From contig NZ_JALPTH010000022.1 in NCBI RefSeq assembly GCF_023218175.1, positions 1-64,000 of the forward strand: a stretch of DNA of 64,000 nucleotides, written 5' to 3'. Origin of the DNA: Streptomyces lichenis (lineage in GTDB: Bacteria > Actinomycetota > Actinomycetes > Streptomycetales > Streptomycetaceae). The first letter of the stretch is position 1. Every line of letters starts with the position of its first letter. Made by a program: the position numbers and the translations under genes. This document shows, piece after piece, positions 50,718-59,215 of this stretch. The notes beneath the pieces were generated by a model. That model ran no database searches. It was not told the origin of the DNA and was given only the letters and a program-made list of their open reading frames with translations.

Positions 50718-52414
50718 CGGGCCTCCGCTCCGTCGGTGCCGCGGGTACGGCGGATCTCGATGCGGTCCTCGCCCTCGCCGAAGACGGCGACCGGCTCGGA
50801 GTTCGCCAGGGCGTCCCGCACGGTGGGCAGGTCGCGGGCGTCCCGCCGTACGGTCGGCGAGGCGACGACGTAGTCCACGTCGCGCCAGCCGCCGGGCAGG
50901 GTCCGGGCCACGGCCGGGTCCAGGTCGGCCTTGTAGAACCAGATGGCGCCGAGCCCAGGCTCGTACCCGGAGTGCACCAGGTCGAGCCAGAGGGCGTCGT
51001 CGGTGAGCACCCGGGTGTTCGCCGGGTCGGGCACCCGGGTGTCCAGCCACCGGGCGGCCGCCCGGTAGGGGGCGTTGGCATCGGCCGTCATGGCGGTGCG
51101 GTCGCCCTCGTACCAGCGGGGTGCCACGTACACCAGGGCGGTGGCGGCGAGCAGCGCGGCGGCGGTCCGGCGCAGCGGCACCAGCCGGGGCCGCTGCCGT
51201 CCCTTGCGCAGCACCGCGTGGGCCACGCTGGCCGCGCCGCCGGCGAGGACCAGGGCGAGGAAGGGCAGCGCCTGGATGACGTACATCGCGGGCAGATAGC
51301 CGGAGGGGCGCAGGGCGACGGCGGTGAGCACCGCCAGCGCCAGCGCCGGGCCGGCCAGCGCCCGGGCGGTGACCGACCAGCGCAGGGTGAGCAGCAGCAG
51401 CGCGGCGCCGGCCAGGCCGCCGAGCGGCAGCACCCGGTCGTAGTAGAGCCAGGAGTCCAGCGCTCCGTGGGAGCCGGTGCCCTCGGTCAGCAGGAAGCCG
51501 GAGCCCGGGCGGCTCATCTGGTACGTGATGCCGTCCCACAGCGACACATGCCCGGCGCCCGGCCACAACTCGCCCTTGAGCAGGGCGAACAGCGGGTAGG
51601 AGAAGCCGATCAGGGCGCAGCCGGTGATGGCGCCGGTGACCGCGAACTTGCGGGTGTCATGGTGGCTGTGGCGCCACATGGTCACCAGCAGCGCGGGCAG
51701 CACGACCAGCATGGTCTCCTTGGTGAGCACCGCCGTGGCGGCGGCGAGCCCGGCGCCGAAGTGGTGCCAGAGGTGGCGGCTGGGTGAGGCGGCCAGGCAG
51801 AACGCCAGGAGCATCCACAGCACGGCCAGGTTGTCGAGGAAGATCTCCCGCTGGAGGACGACGGCCAGCGGCGAGAGCCCGAACAGCGCCATGGCCACTC
51901 CGGCCGCCCAGCGCGGCAGCCACAGCCGCCGCGCCAGCACGTACACCAGCACCGCGCTGACCGCGCTGACCAGCAGCATCGCGATCCGCATGGTGGCGAC
52001 CACCATGGTGTCGGGAGCGATCAGCGACGGTATCCAGGTGAGCGCGGCGATCTGCATCCAGCCGAGCGGGGGATGGTCGTACCAGTACGTGTAGTGGGCC
52101 AGCCCCTCGCCCTGCTGGACGGCCCAGGCCTGGGCGAGATAGGTGCCCTCGTCGTCGCTGAGGGCCGGGTAGTCGCCGATGTTCCAGCCCTGGACGACCA
52201 TGATCGCCACCAGCACGGCCCCGCACAGCAGCAGGTCGGGGCGGGAGGAGCGGAAGCGCACGGTGGGCCGGACGGTGACCCGCCGCTTGTCGGGACGCTG
52301 AGCGGCCGGCGCGGGTGCGGCGACCGGTACGGAGGCGGGGGTGGGGGTCGCCGGGGGCAGGGTCGCGGTCCCACCGGGCGGCGGGGTGGCGGGCGGAGGC
52401 AGGGTCGCGGTCAT
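50714..52414 (-). CDS. GT39/ArnT-like polyprenyl-sugar transferase
   Basis: A 566-residue GT-C transferase with about twelve helices after a 45-residue Pro/Ala/Thr tail. The first loop has the catalytic acidic residues in SDDEGTYLAQAW and the family motif YWYDHPPLGWMQIAALT; REIFLDNLAVLWMLLA is a second landmark. The C-terminal 110 residues are an extracytoplasmic soluble domain (DDALWLDLVHSGYEPG, WRDVDYVVASP). It should move a sugar from a polyprenyl-phosphate carrier to an outside acceptor. It overlaps both neighbours by 4 bp. Confidence 0.88.
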   Translation of the reverse strand: MTATLPPPATPPPGGTATLPPATPTPASVPVAAPAPAAQRPDKRRVTVRPTVRFRSSRPDLLLCGAVLVAIMVVQGWNIGDYPALSDDEGTYLAQAWAVQQGEGLAHYTYWYDHPPLGWMQIAALTWIPSLIAPDTMVVATMRIAMLLVSAVSAVLVYVLARRLWLPRWAAGVAMALFGLSPLAVVLQREIFLDNLAVLWMLLAFCLAASPSRHLWHHFGAGLAAATAVLTKETMLVVLPALLVTMWRHSHHDTRKFAVTGAITGCALIGFSYPLFALLKGELWPGAGHVSLWDGITYQMSRPGSGFLLTEGTGSHGALDSWLYYDRVLPLGGLAGAALLLLTLRWSVTARALAGPALALAVLTAVALRPSGYLPAMYVIQALPFLALVLAGGAASVAHAVLRKGRQRPRLVPLRRTAAALLAATALVYVAPRWYEGDRTAMTADANAPYRAAARWLDTRVPDPANTRVLTDDALWLDLVHSGYEPGLGAIWFYKADLDPAVARTLPGGWRDVDYVVASPTVRRDARDLPTVRDALANSEPVAVFGEGEDRIEIRRTRGTDGAEAR

Positions 52415-53667
52415 CGGGTGGCTTCCTCCCGTACGAGATGGGCTCCGACATGGCTGGTCAGCTCCCACTCGCTGCGGCCGCGCTGCTCCCGCCAGACCGC
52501 GCGCACCGCGGCGCCGGCCAGCAGCAGCTGGTAGAAGGGGCCTCCGGCGATGAGCTTGAGGTAGTGCGCGAGCCGTACGCGCAGGCCGTACTGGCGGCCG
52601 AAGTCATGCAGCCCGACGATCTCGAAGACGAAGGTCACCATGGCGGTGATCATCGGCAGGAAGGTGATGAAGGCGACGCCCACCGGCACGTCCAGGAAGA
52701 GCGCCACGGCGACGTTCAGCGGGATGATCACCCCGGTGAAGGCCTGCATGAACGGGGTGGTGAGGGTGTGCCGGGCGAGCATCCGCTGCCCGACGGTGGG
52801 CAGCCGGCGCCAGTCCCGCTTCCGGTACACCTGGAGGAAGCCCTGGTTCCAGCGGGTGCGCTGCTTCAGCAGGCTGACCAGGGTGCCGGGGGTCTCCTCG
52901 CGGGTGACCATGTCGGCGTCGTAGGCGACGACCACCTTCTTGCCGGCGCTGGAGAGCCGTACGCCCAGGTCGCAGTCCTCGGCCAGGCAGTCCGGGTCCC
53001 AGCCGCCGACCTCGCGCAGCACCTCGGTGCGGACGAAGACGGTGTTGCCGCCGAGCGGGATGAAGCCCTTGGCGGCGTGCAGATGGAGCCGGCTGCGGAA
53101 CCAGAAGAAGTACTCCAGGCAGTTGCGCAGCGCGTACCAGCTGGAGTGGAAGTTGATCAGCTGTACGCCGCCCTGGACCACATCGGCGCCGGTGGCGGTG
53201 AAGGCGTGGTCCACATGCGCCAGCAGCGCCGGATGCACCTGGTCCTCCGCGTCGAACACCCCGACGACCTCGCCCCGGCAGTGCGGCAGCGCCGTGTTGA
53301 GCGCCTTGGGCTTGTTCTTGGTCTCATGGGTGTCCGTGATGACCCGGACCCGCTCCGGTTCGCGGGCGGCGGCCCGTTCGGCCACCTCGGCGGTCTCCGG
53401 ATCGTCATGGCCGACGATGACGAGGATCTCGAAGTCCCGGTGACCGGACTCCAGCAGCCGGTCGATGGTGTGCTCCAGCACGGCCTGCTCATGCCGGGCG
53501 GGCACCAGCAGCGAGAAGGACAAGCCCTCGGCGCCGGCCGGGCTCTCGAAACGGGTGGCGGCGAGCGTCTCCGGCGTGCGCCAGGCGTGCATCTGCCACC
53601 ACAGGGTGAAGGCCGCCATCCAGAACAACGCCAGTGAGACGGCGGCCACGAACACGGAGACAAGCAT
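52411..53667 (-). CDS. cellulose-synthase-like GT2 processive glycosyltransferase
   Basis: A 418-residue membrane GT2 enzyme. One N-terminal helix is followed by the GT-A domain with SFSLLVPARHEQAVLEHTI, the metal motif FDAED, GGNTVFVRTEVL, the acceptor motif AEDCDLG and QRTRWNQGFLQ, the QxxRW box of processive beta-glycan synthases. Four C-terminal helices could form the export channel. The ATG at 53667 begins the first helix. It leads a four-gene operon that ends in the GlxA-like oxidase, so it most likely makes the extracellular polymer the oxidase modifies. Confidence 0.88.
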   Translation of the reverse strand: MLVSVFVAAVSLALFWMAAFTLWWQMHAWRTPETLAATRFESPAGAEGLSFSLLVPARHEQAVLEHTIDRLLESGHRDFEILVIVGHDDPETAEVAERAAAREPERVRVITDTHETKNKPKALNTALPHCRGEVVGVFDAEDQVHPALLAHVDHAFTATGADVVQGGVQLINFHSSWYALRNCLEYFFWFRSRLHLHAAKGFIPLGGNTVFVRTEVLREVGGWDPDCLAEDCDLGVRLSSAGKKVVVAYDADMVTREETPGTLVSLLKQRTRWNQGFLQVYRKRDWRRLPTVGQRMLARHTLTTPFMQAFTGVIIPLNVAVALFLDVPVGVAFITFLPMITAMVTFVFEIVGLHDFGRQYGLRVRLAHYLKLIAGGPFYQLLLAGAAVRAVWREQRGRSEWELTSHVGAHLVREEATR

Positions 53668-54076
53668 GCGGAATTCCCCCCTCGACCGGCCGCGCCATCG
53701 CGGACGCACCCGGTGGCGGCGGGCCGCCTCCGGGGCCGGTCGTGCTCCCAGGAAAGACAGTTCGGCGAAACGCCAGATCGGCAGATCGGCAGGTCGACCG
53801 TTCGGCAGATCTGAGACCGGGCGGATCCACGGATCGACAGGCAGACGGAGCGGCGGATCAGCGGATGGATCGACCGATCAGCCGACCGTCCGATCAGTGG
53901 ACCGTCCGATCAGCGGCGGAACGCGGCAGGACCCCCCTGGCCGTGGTCGCCTTCGTCCGGCCTTCGCGCGCGCCCTCCCCAGAACGAGCGCGAAAGCCCC
54001 CTCCTTATGCCGCCTGAGAATAGAGGCCAGAAGCGGCCGTGTGAGGCTGTCTGGCGGAAAAACCGTATATTCCGCG
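53668..54076. other. promoter region of the glycan operon with GATC-rich repeats
   Basis: This 409-bp gap contains no gene. Its centre (about 53757-53920) is a degenerate repeat array rich in GATCGGCAG, GGATCGAC and CCGATCAG units; I count ten GATC tetranucleotides in about 165 bp. The promoter of the downstream GT2 gene should lie to its left. Confidence 0.5.
53757..53920. repeat. degenerate GATC-containing repeat array
   Basis: Short related units (CAGATCGG, GGATCGACAGG, GGATCAGCGGATG, CCGTCCGATCAG) recur with partial dyads; CCGTCCGATCAG appears twice 17 bp apart. The array resembles a relic of tandem duplication or a multi-site operator. Confidence 0.5.
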
Positions 54077-56146
54077 TTAGTTGGCCAGTTTCCGTGTCAG
54101 TTCGGCGGGGTCCGTGGTAGGTGCGTCGCAGACGAAGTGGCGGCAGACATAGGCAGCCGGGCGGCCCTCGACCAGTGGCCGGTCCCTGAGCAGCGGGAAC
54201 TCCGCCTCGTCCCCGTCCCGTCCGCCGTCCGGGCGGCCGTGGGCGATCACCGCGCCGGGCGCCGTGGACAGCAGCGCGGCCCGCAACAGCTCCCTTCCCG
54301 CCACCTCCCCTGCCCCTTGTCCTTCCCCTGCCCCGCCCCCGGACACGATGGCGACCTCGCGCGGCCCGTCGAGCAGCGCCTCGGCGACGGCGAGCCCCCA
54401 GCCGATGAAGCGCGGGGCGCGCGGTCCGAGCGCGCTGACCACGCCGAGGGCGCCCTCGGCGGCGGTGCGATGGGCCTCGGAGCCGGTGTGCGCGGCGTAC
54501 GACAGCAGTGCGCCGGCGGCCGCGGTCCAGCCGGACGGGGCCGCGTTGTCGGTCGGATCCTGCGGCCGGCGGATGAGCCGCTCGGCGTCGTCCGCGGTGT
54601 CGAACAGCGCGCCCCCCTCCCCGCTGAACCGGTCCAGCACCAGGTCCAGCAGGAAGCCGGCGAACTCCAGCCAGACGCCCTCGCCGGTGACGGCCGCCAG
54701 CGCGAGGAAGCCCTCGGCCACGTCCGCATAGTCCTCCAGCACTCCGGCGTTGGCCCCGGCCCGCCCGTCCCGGGAGGTACGGGTCAGCCGCGCCGATTCG
54801 TTCATATGCACCCGTACGAGCAGATCGGCGGCCTCCGTCGCCCGGTCGACCAGGTCGGGGCGGTCGAACAGGGCGCCCGTCTCGGCCAGGGCCGCGATCG
54901 CCAGCCCGTTCCAGCCGGCCACGATCTTGTCGTCCCGGCTGGGGCGGGGCCGCTCATCGCGGGCGGCCAGCAGCCGCCCCCGGATGTCCGCGATCCGCCC
55001 GGCCTCCGCCACCCCTTCCCCCTGCGGCAGTTGCAGCACCGAGGCGCCCTCCTCGAAGGTGCCCTCCGCCGTCACCCCGAAGTGCCGGGCGGCGTACTCG
55101 GCGTCCTGTTCGCCCAGCACCTCCACCAGCTGCGCGGGCGTCCAGACGTAGTACGCCCCCTCCACATGCCGCCCGCTCGCCGGGTCCTCGCTGTCCGCGT
55201 CCAGCGCCGACGCGAACCCGCCCTCGGGGGTCCGCAGCTCCCGCACCATGAAGTCCGCGGTCTCCAGCGCCACCCGCCGCGCCAGCTCACTCCCGGTGGC
55301 CCGCCACAGATGCGCATACACCCGGCACAGCAGCGCATTGTCATACAGCATCTTCTCGAAATGCGGCACGACCCATTCACGATCCACCGAGTACCGGGCG
55401 AACCCGCCCCCCAGCTGGTCGTAGATCCCGCCCCGGGCCATCCGCTCACAGGTGTCGGCGGCCATCTGCAGCGCGCCCTCCGCCCCGGTCCGGGCGTGGT
55501 GGCGCAGCAGGAACTCCAGCACCATGGACGGCGGGAACTTGGGCGCCCCGCCGAAGCCGCCGTGGTTGGCGTCGTACTCCCGGGTCAGCCCCAGCAGCGC
55601 CTGCGCGAGCTCCGCCTCCCCGGGCGTCCCGGCACCGCCCACCGCCAGCGACCGCCCGGCCAGCTCCCGCACGATGTTCCCGGCGACCTCGGCCACCTCC
55701 TCGCGCCGCCCCCGCCAGGCCGCGCCCACCCCCTCCAGCACCTGCCCGAAGGAGGCCATCCCGTGCCGGGGCTCGGGCGGGAAGTACGTACCGAAGTAGA
55801 ACGGCTCCGCGTCCGGCGTCAGGAACACCGTCATCGGCCACCCGCCCTGCCCGGTCGCCGCCTGCACCGCCTCCATGTACACCGCGTCCACGTCGGGCCG
55901 CTCCTCGCGGTCCACCTTGACGTTGACGAAGTGCTCGTTCATGTACGCGGCGGTGGTGGCGTCCTCGAAGGACTCGTGCGCCATCACATGGCACCAGTGG
56001 CACGCCGAGTAGCCGACCGACAGCAGCACGGGCACATCCCGCCGCCGCGCCTCCTCGAACGCCTCCGGTGACCACGGCCACCAGTCGACCGGGTTGTCCG
56101 CGTGCTGAAGCAGATAAGGAGAGGTCACACCAGCCAGCCGGTTCAT
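54077..56146 (-). CDS. YyaL/SSP411-type protein with DUF255 thioredoxin domain
   Basis: A 689-residue cytoplasmic protein. The first 170 residues are the DUF255 thioredoxin-like domain with PYLLQHADNPVDWWPW and a CHWC redox pair (Cys49, Cys52), then NVKVDREERPDVD. The remainder is an alpha/alpha toroid like those of six-hairpin glycosidases (GGIYDQLGGGFARYSVD, VVPHFEKMLYDNALL, KIVAGWNGLAIAAL). The molecular function of this widespread family is unsettled. The ATG at 56146 matches the conserved MNRL start. Confidence 0.9.
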   Translation of the reverse strand: MNRLAGVTSPYLLQHADNPVDWWPWSPEAFEEARRRDVPVLLSVGYSACHWCHVMAHESFEDATTAAYMNEHFVNVKVDREERPDVDAVYMEAVQAATGQGGWPMTVFLTPDAEPFYFGTYFPPEPRHGMASFGQVLEGVGAAWRGRREEVAEVAGNIVRELAGRSLAVGGAGTPGEAELAQALLGLTREYDANHGGFGGAPKFPPSMVLEFLLRHHARTGAEGALQMAADTCERMARGGIYDQLGGGFARYSVDREWVVPHFEKMLYDNALLCRVYAHLWRATGSELARRVALETADFMVRELRTPEGGFASALDADSEDPASGRHVEGAYYVWTPAQLVEVLGEQDAEYAARHFGVTAEGTFEEGASVLQLPQGEGVAEAGRIADIRGRLLAARDERPRPSRDDKIVAGWNGLAIAALAETGALFDRPDLVDRATEAADLLVRVHMNESARLTRTSRDGRAGANAGVLEDYADVAEGFLALAAVTGEGVWLEFAGFLLDLVLDRFSGEGGALFDTADDAERLIRRPQDPTDNAAPSGWTAAAGALLSYAAHTGSEAHRTAAEGALGVVSALGPRAPRFIGWGLAVAEALLDGPREVAIVSGGGAGEGQGAGEVAGRELLRAALLSTAPGAVIAHGRPDGGRDGDEAEFPLLRDRPLVEGRPAAYVCRHFVCDAPTTDPAELTRKLAN

Positions 56147-56286
56147 ACCGGCATCGTCGCACGACCTGGAGCGTGAGGCCCCGAACCGGAGGGGCGGACC
56201 CACGAGTGAGGAAGATCAGTGGGCACGGCACGGCACGGCTCGGTGAAGGGCCGGGGTGCGCTTCCCCCGCTGCTCGGCCGGAATCC

Positions 56287-57468
56287 TCAGGAGCCGGTCA
56301 GCTGCTCGCGGGGAGCGGCCGCCTCCCAGGTGATGCGACTGCCGCACAGGGTGACGACGAACGCGCAGAGGCATACCAGGCCCAGCCCCCAGGCCAGGTT
56401 GGTGGCGTGTGCGACGAAGCCGATGACCGGGGGGCCGGCCAGCAGTCCCACGGTGCCCATGGTCGCCACCAGCGTCAGAGTGTCCGAACTGCGCCGGGCC
56501 GCGGCCGCGTACACACACGGGGTCACCGCGGCGATGCCGAGGCCCATGATCGCGAACCCGAGCAGAGCCGGGATCACCCCGCCGGACAGCAGAGCCGCGC
56601 CGAGGCCGGCTCCTGCCAGAGCGCTGCCCAGCACGACGACCTTGCCGTCGCCCAGGCGGCTGCGCCAACCGTCGGCGAACAGGCGGGCCACCACCATCAT
56701 TCCGGAGACGACCGCTATGCCCAGCGGAGCGACCTGCTCGGAAGCCAGCGCGACCTCCTCCATGTAGAGCGTGGACCAGTCGTTCATGGCGCCTTCGGCG
56801 ACGGTGCCGAAGGCCATCGCGCAGCACATCCAGAGCGTCGCACCGGCGGGTATCGACCAGCGGGGCCGAGTCTTCCTCGCTTGAGGTGCGGCGGGGGCCG
56901 CGTCGGAGAGCAGCCCGCCGTGCGCGCAGGCGGCGAGGAGTACGAGGAGGAGCGCCGCGACGCCGAAGTGCGTGAGAACGGAGGCGGTGAACGCGTTCAT
57001 GCCGGAAGCGAGCAGGGCCGCTGCGAACGAGCCACCGCTGAACGTGGCGTGCAGCTTCGCCATGGTGTTGCGCCCGTAGGTGGTCTCAAGGGCGGAACCC
57101 TGCGCGTTCATCGCGGTGTTGAGGCACCCCACGAGGACGCCGTCCGCGCACAGCACAAGGAGCGCGGTCGGGTAGTTCGGTGCCACCGCGAGGGCCGGCA
57201 GCACCAGGGTGAGACCGAGGGTGGAGGCCAGGGCGAGCCGCCGTGAGCCCATCCGCCGCATCAGAAACGCCACCAGGGGGAAGGACGCGGCGGCGCCGAT
57301 GCCGGCCGACATCAGCAGCATGCCGACTTCGGCCGCGGTGAGGCCGAGTGCGGCCTTGAGGGCCGGCACGCGGGACGCCCAGGTCGCGTACTGGAAGCCG
57401 AGCGCGGTGAAGAGGGCGGCTGTAGCCAGTTGCCCGCGCAGGAAGGGGTCGTGGACACGGAGCACCAA
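56287..57468 (-). CDS. MFS transporter, probable exporter of the five-gene cluster
   Basis: A 393-residue major facilitator with about twelve helices. The first loop contains FLMRRMGSRRLALAS, the MFS loop 2-3 motif, and the centre has the family feature EGAMNDWSTLYMEE. Two starts are possible, TTG at 57468 or GTG at 57465, both directly after the acetyltransferase stop. As last gene of the operon led by the PhyH-type oxygenase it most likely exports the product or confers self-resistance. Confidence 0.82.
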   Translation of the reverse strand: MVLRVHDPFLRGQLATAALFTALGFQYATWASRVPALKAALGLTAAEVGMLLMSAGIGAAASFPLVAFLMRRMGSRRLALASTLGLTLVLPALAVAPNYPTALLVLCADGVLVGCLNTAMNAQGSALETTYGRNTMAKLHATFSGGSFAAALLASGMNAFTASVLTHFGVAALLLVLLAACAHGGLLSDAAPAAPQARKTRPRWSIPAGATLWMCCAMAFGTVAEGAMNDWSTLYMEEVALASEQVAPLGIAVVSGMMVVARLFADGWRSRLGDGKVVVLGSALAGAGLGAALLSGGVIPALLGFAIMGLGIAAVTPCVYAAAARRSSDTLTLVATMGTVGLLAGPPVIGFVAHATNLAWGLGLVCLCAFVVTLCGSRITWEAAAPREQLTGS

Positions 57469-57470
57469 AG

Positions 57471-58040
57471 TCAGCTCACTTCAGGTGGTAGGGGCGGGCC
57501 GGCCGGTGCCGGGGTGGCGGCCGGCCGGGAGGGTGGGGCTTCGTCGGTCAGTGACCGGGACATGTAGCGGGCGCCTTCGTGGTACGCGTCCACAGCCGCC
57601 GCGTCCGCGTGAGGGGTGAACCCGCGGGCCGACCAGAAGCGTTCGCTTCCGCCGACCGCGACAAGGGATATCCGCTCGTAACCCTGCGCGCGGGCGGTCC
57701 TTTCCAGATGGGCCAGGAGGCGGTGGGCCAGGCCCTGCCGGCGGTGCGTGGATGCGATCACGATGTCGTGCAGGTGGAGGTTGCGCGAGTGGAAGCCGCC
57801 GCCCTCCACCTGGCCGAGATCCGGGTACCGCCCGGCGGGGTACGGAAGCGAGAGCAGGTAACCGGCGGGCTGTTCGGCGATCTCCGCGACGAAGCAGGTC
57901 GTGGGAGAGGCGTCCGCCCGGGACCGCAGGGCGGTGCGCTCCTCGGAGAGCCCCAGCCCGGAGTACGCGGAGGACTCCATCGCGACGACGGCGTCCCAGT
58001 CGCCCTCCGCGAGGGGGCGGATCAGAAGGTCCTCCGTCAC
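57471..58040 (-). CDS. GNAT-family N-acetyltransferase
   Basis: A 189-residue GNAT enzyme starting with GTG at 58040, overlapping the decarboxylase stop (GTGA). The acetyl-CoA binding motif A is visible in IVIASTHRRQGLAHRLLAHL and the fold closes with SERFWSARGFTPH. A 25-residue Pro/Ala-rich tail follows. In this operon it may acetylate the amine left by the decarboxylase. Confidence 0.85.
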   Translation of the reverse strand: MTEDLLIRPLAEGDWDAVVAMESSAYSGLGLSEERTALRSRADASPTTCFVAEIAEQPAGYLLSLPYPAGRYPDLGQVEGGGFHSRNLHLHDIVIASTHRRQGLAHRLLAHLERTARAQGYERISLVAVGGSERFWSARGFTPHADAAAVDAYHEGARYMSRSLTDEAPPSRPAATPAPAGPPLPPEVS

Positions 58041-59215
58041 CGCCCGCCCCCGGTGGTCGTGCAGGTCAGCGGGGCGACGCCGTTGAATCCCTCGGTCATG
58101 TAGCTGATCCCGTACGCCCCGGTGGACAGCACCCAGACCGGGTCCCCGGAGGCCAGCTCCCGCGGTACCTGTACCAGGCGGTGCTCGGCGGCGTACGCGT
58201 CGTCGCTGTCACAGGTGGGGCCCGCGATCACGGCGGGAACGGTGGGGACGTCATCGCCGTGCGTCGGGAAGACGAGCCGGTACTGGAGCGCGTCCATCTC
58301 GTACAGCCCGTTGAACTTGCCGCAGCTCAGGTAGAGCCAGTGCCGGCGCACACCGTCCGGCATCTCGCGTGTCGACAGACGTACCACCCGGCCGCGGACG
58401 GCGCCCTGGTCGGCCACCAGGAAACGTCCCGGCTCCATGACGAAGCGCAGGTCCTCGCCATGGACGCGGCGCAGGCCGGCCATGCCTTCGCGGAGCACGG
58501 CGAAGATCTTGTCGATCGGAGGGTCGAGGGCCACTCCGCGTCGGTCGGTGTACCCCAGCGCGGGAAGACCGCCTCCGAGGTTGACGTGGTCGAGCTCCAT
58601 CCCTCGCGAGCTGAGGGCGTCCATGACGGCGGCTACGCGTTCGACGGCGGCGTGCCAGGTGTCCGGGTCCATCTGCTGCGAGCCGACGTGGACCGAGAGG
58701 CCGGCTGGGGTCAGACCGAGGGATCGGGCGGCTTCCAGCAGGCGTACGGCGTCCTCGGGCGAGCAGCCGAACTTGTCCTTGAGCCCCCACAGGGCGCCGG
58801 TACCGGTCGTCGCCACCCGGCAGAAGACCCGTGCTCCCGGCGCGTGCGCCGCGATGGCGCGCACGTCCTCGACGCTGTCGGTGGCGAAGTCCGTGATGCC
58901 CATCCGGTGGGCCGCCGCGATGTCCCGGTCGGATTTGATGGTGTTGCCGTAATGCAGCCGGTCGGCCGGCACTCCGGCCCGCAGGGCCTGGGCGATCTCC
59001 GGGACGCTGGCCGCGTCGACGCCGCAGCCTCGGGCCGCCAGGTACGTGATCACGTCGTCGACCGGGCAGGCCTTCATGGCGAAGCGGAGGTCGACGCCGG
59101 GGAGCTCGTCGAGCAACTGGGCATGCTGCCGGCCGATGCCGTCCAGGTCCAGCACGATCCGGTCGGGGCCGGTGCGCCTCAGTTCCGCTGCCAGCCGGGT
59201 GGAGAGTGCTTTCAT
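58037..59215 (-). CDS. group IV PLP decarboxylase (ornithine/diaminopimelate decarboxylase-like)
   Basis: A 392-residue enzyme with the alanine-racemase-like barrel. PLP lysine Lys48 lies in LRFAMKACP, followed by GCGVDAASVPEIAQAL, HVGSQQ, the phosphate-binding NLGGGLPA and EPGRFLV. The catalytic Cys of the ornithine decarboxylase branch is present in GPTCDSDD, and GKFNGLYEM is also ODC-like. It should remove CO2 from a basic or modified amino acid to give an amine. Its ATG overlaps the DUF6271 gene stop. A primary-metabolic polyamine role is less likely because of the dedicated operon. Confidence 0.85.
   Translation of the reverse strand: MKALSTRLAAELRRTGPDRIVLDLDGIGRQHAQLLDELPGVDLRFAMKACPVDDVITYLAARGCGVDAASVPEIAQALRAGVPADRLHYGNTIKSDRDIAAAHRMGITDFATDSVEDVRAIAAHAPGARVFCRVATTGTGALWGLKDKFGCSPEDAVRLLEAARSLGLTPAGLSVHVGSQQMDPDTWHAAVERVAAVMDALSSRGMELDHVNLGGGLPALGYTDRRGVALDPPIDKIFAVLREGMAGLRRVHGEDLRFVMEPGRFLVADQGAVRGRVVRLSTREMPDGVRRHWLYLSCGKFNGLYEMDALQYRLVFPTHGDDVPTVPAVIAGPTCDSDDAYAAEHRLVQVPRELASGDPVWVLSTGAYGISYMTEGFNGVAPLTCTTTGGGR

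Noticed and set aside
47020..51081. A 1353-residue fusion of glycosyltransferase and copper oxidase
   Set aside because: The front part is a shadow frame of two glycosyltransferase genes. The GTG at 49494 has a ribosome site, starts a signal peptide and overlaps the upstream stop.
53757..53920. CRISPR array or replication iterons
   Set aside because: Units are of unequal length and sequence, spacers are not regular, and no cas or replication gene is nearby.
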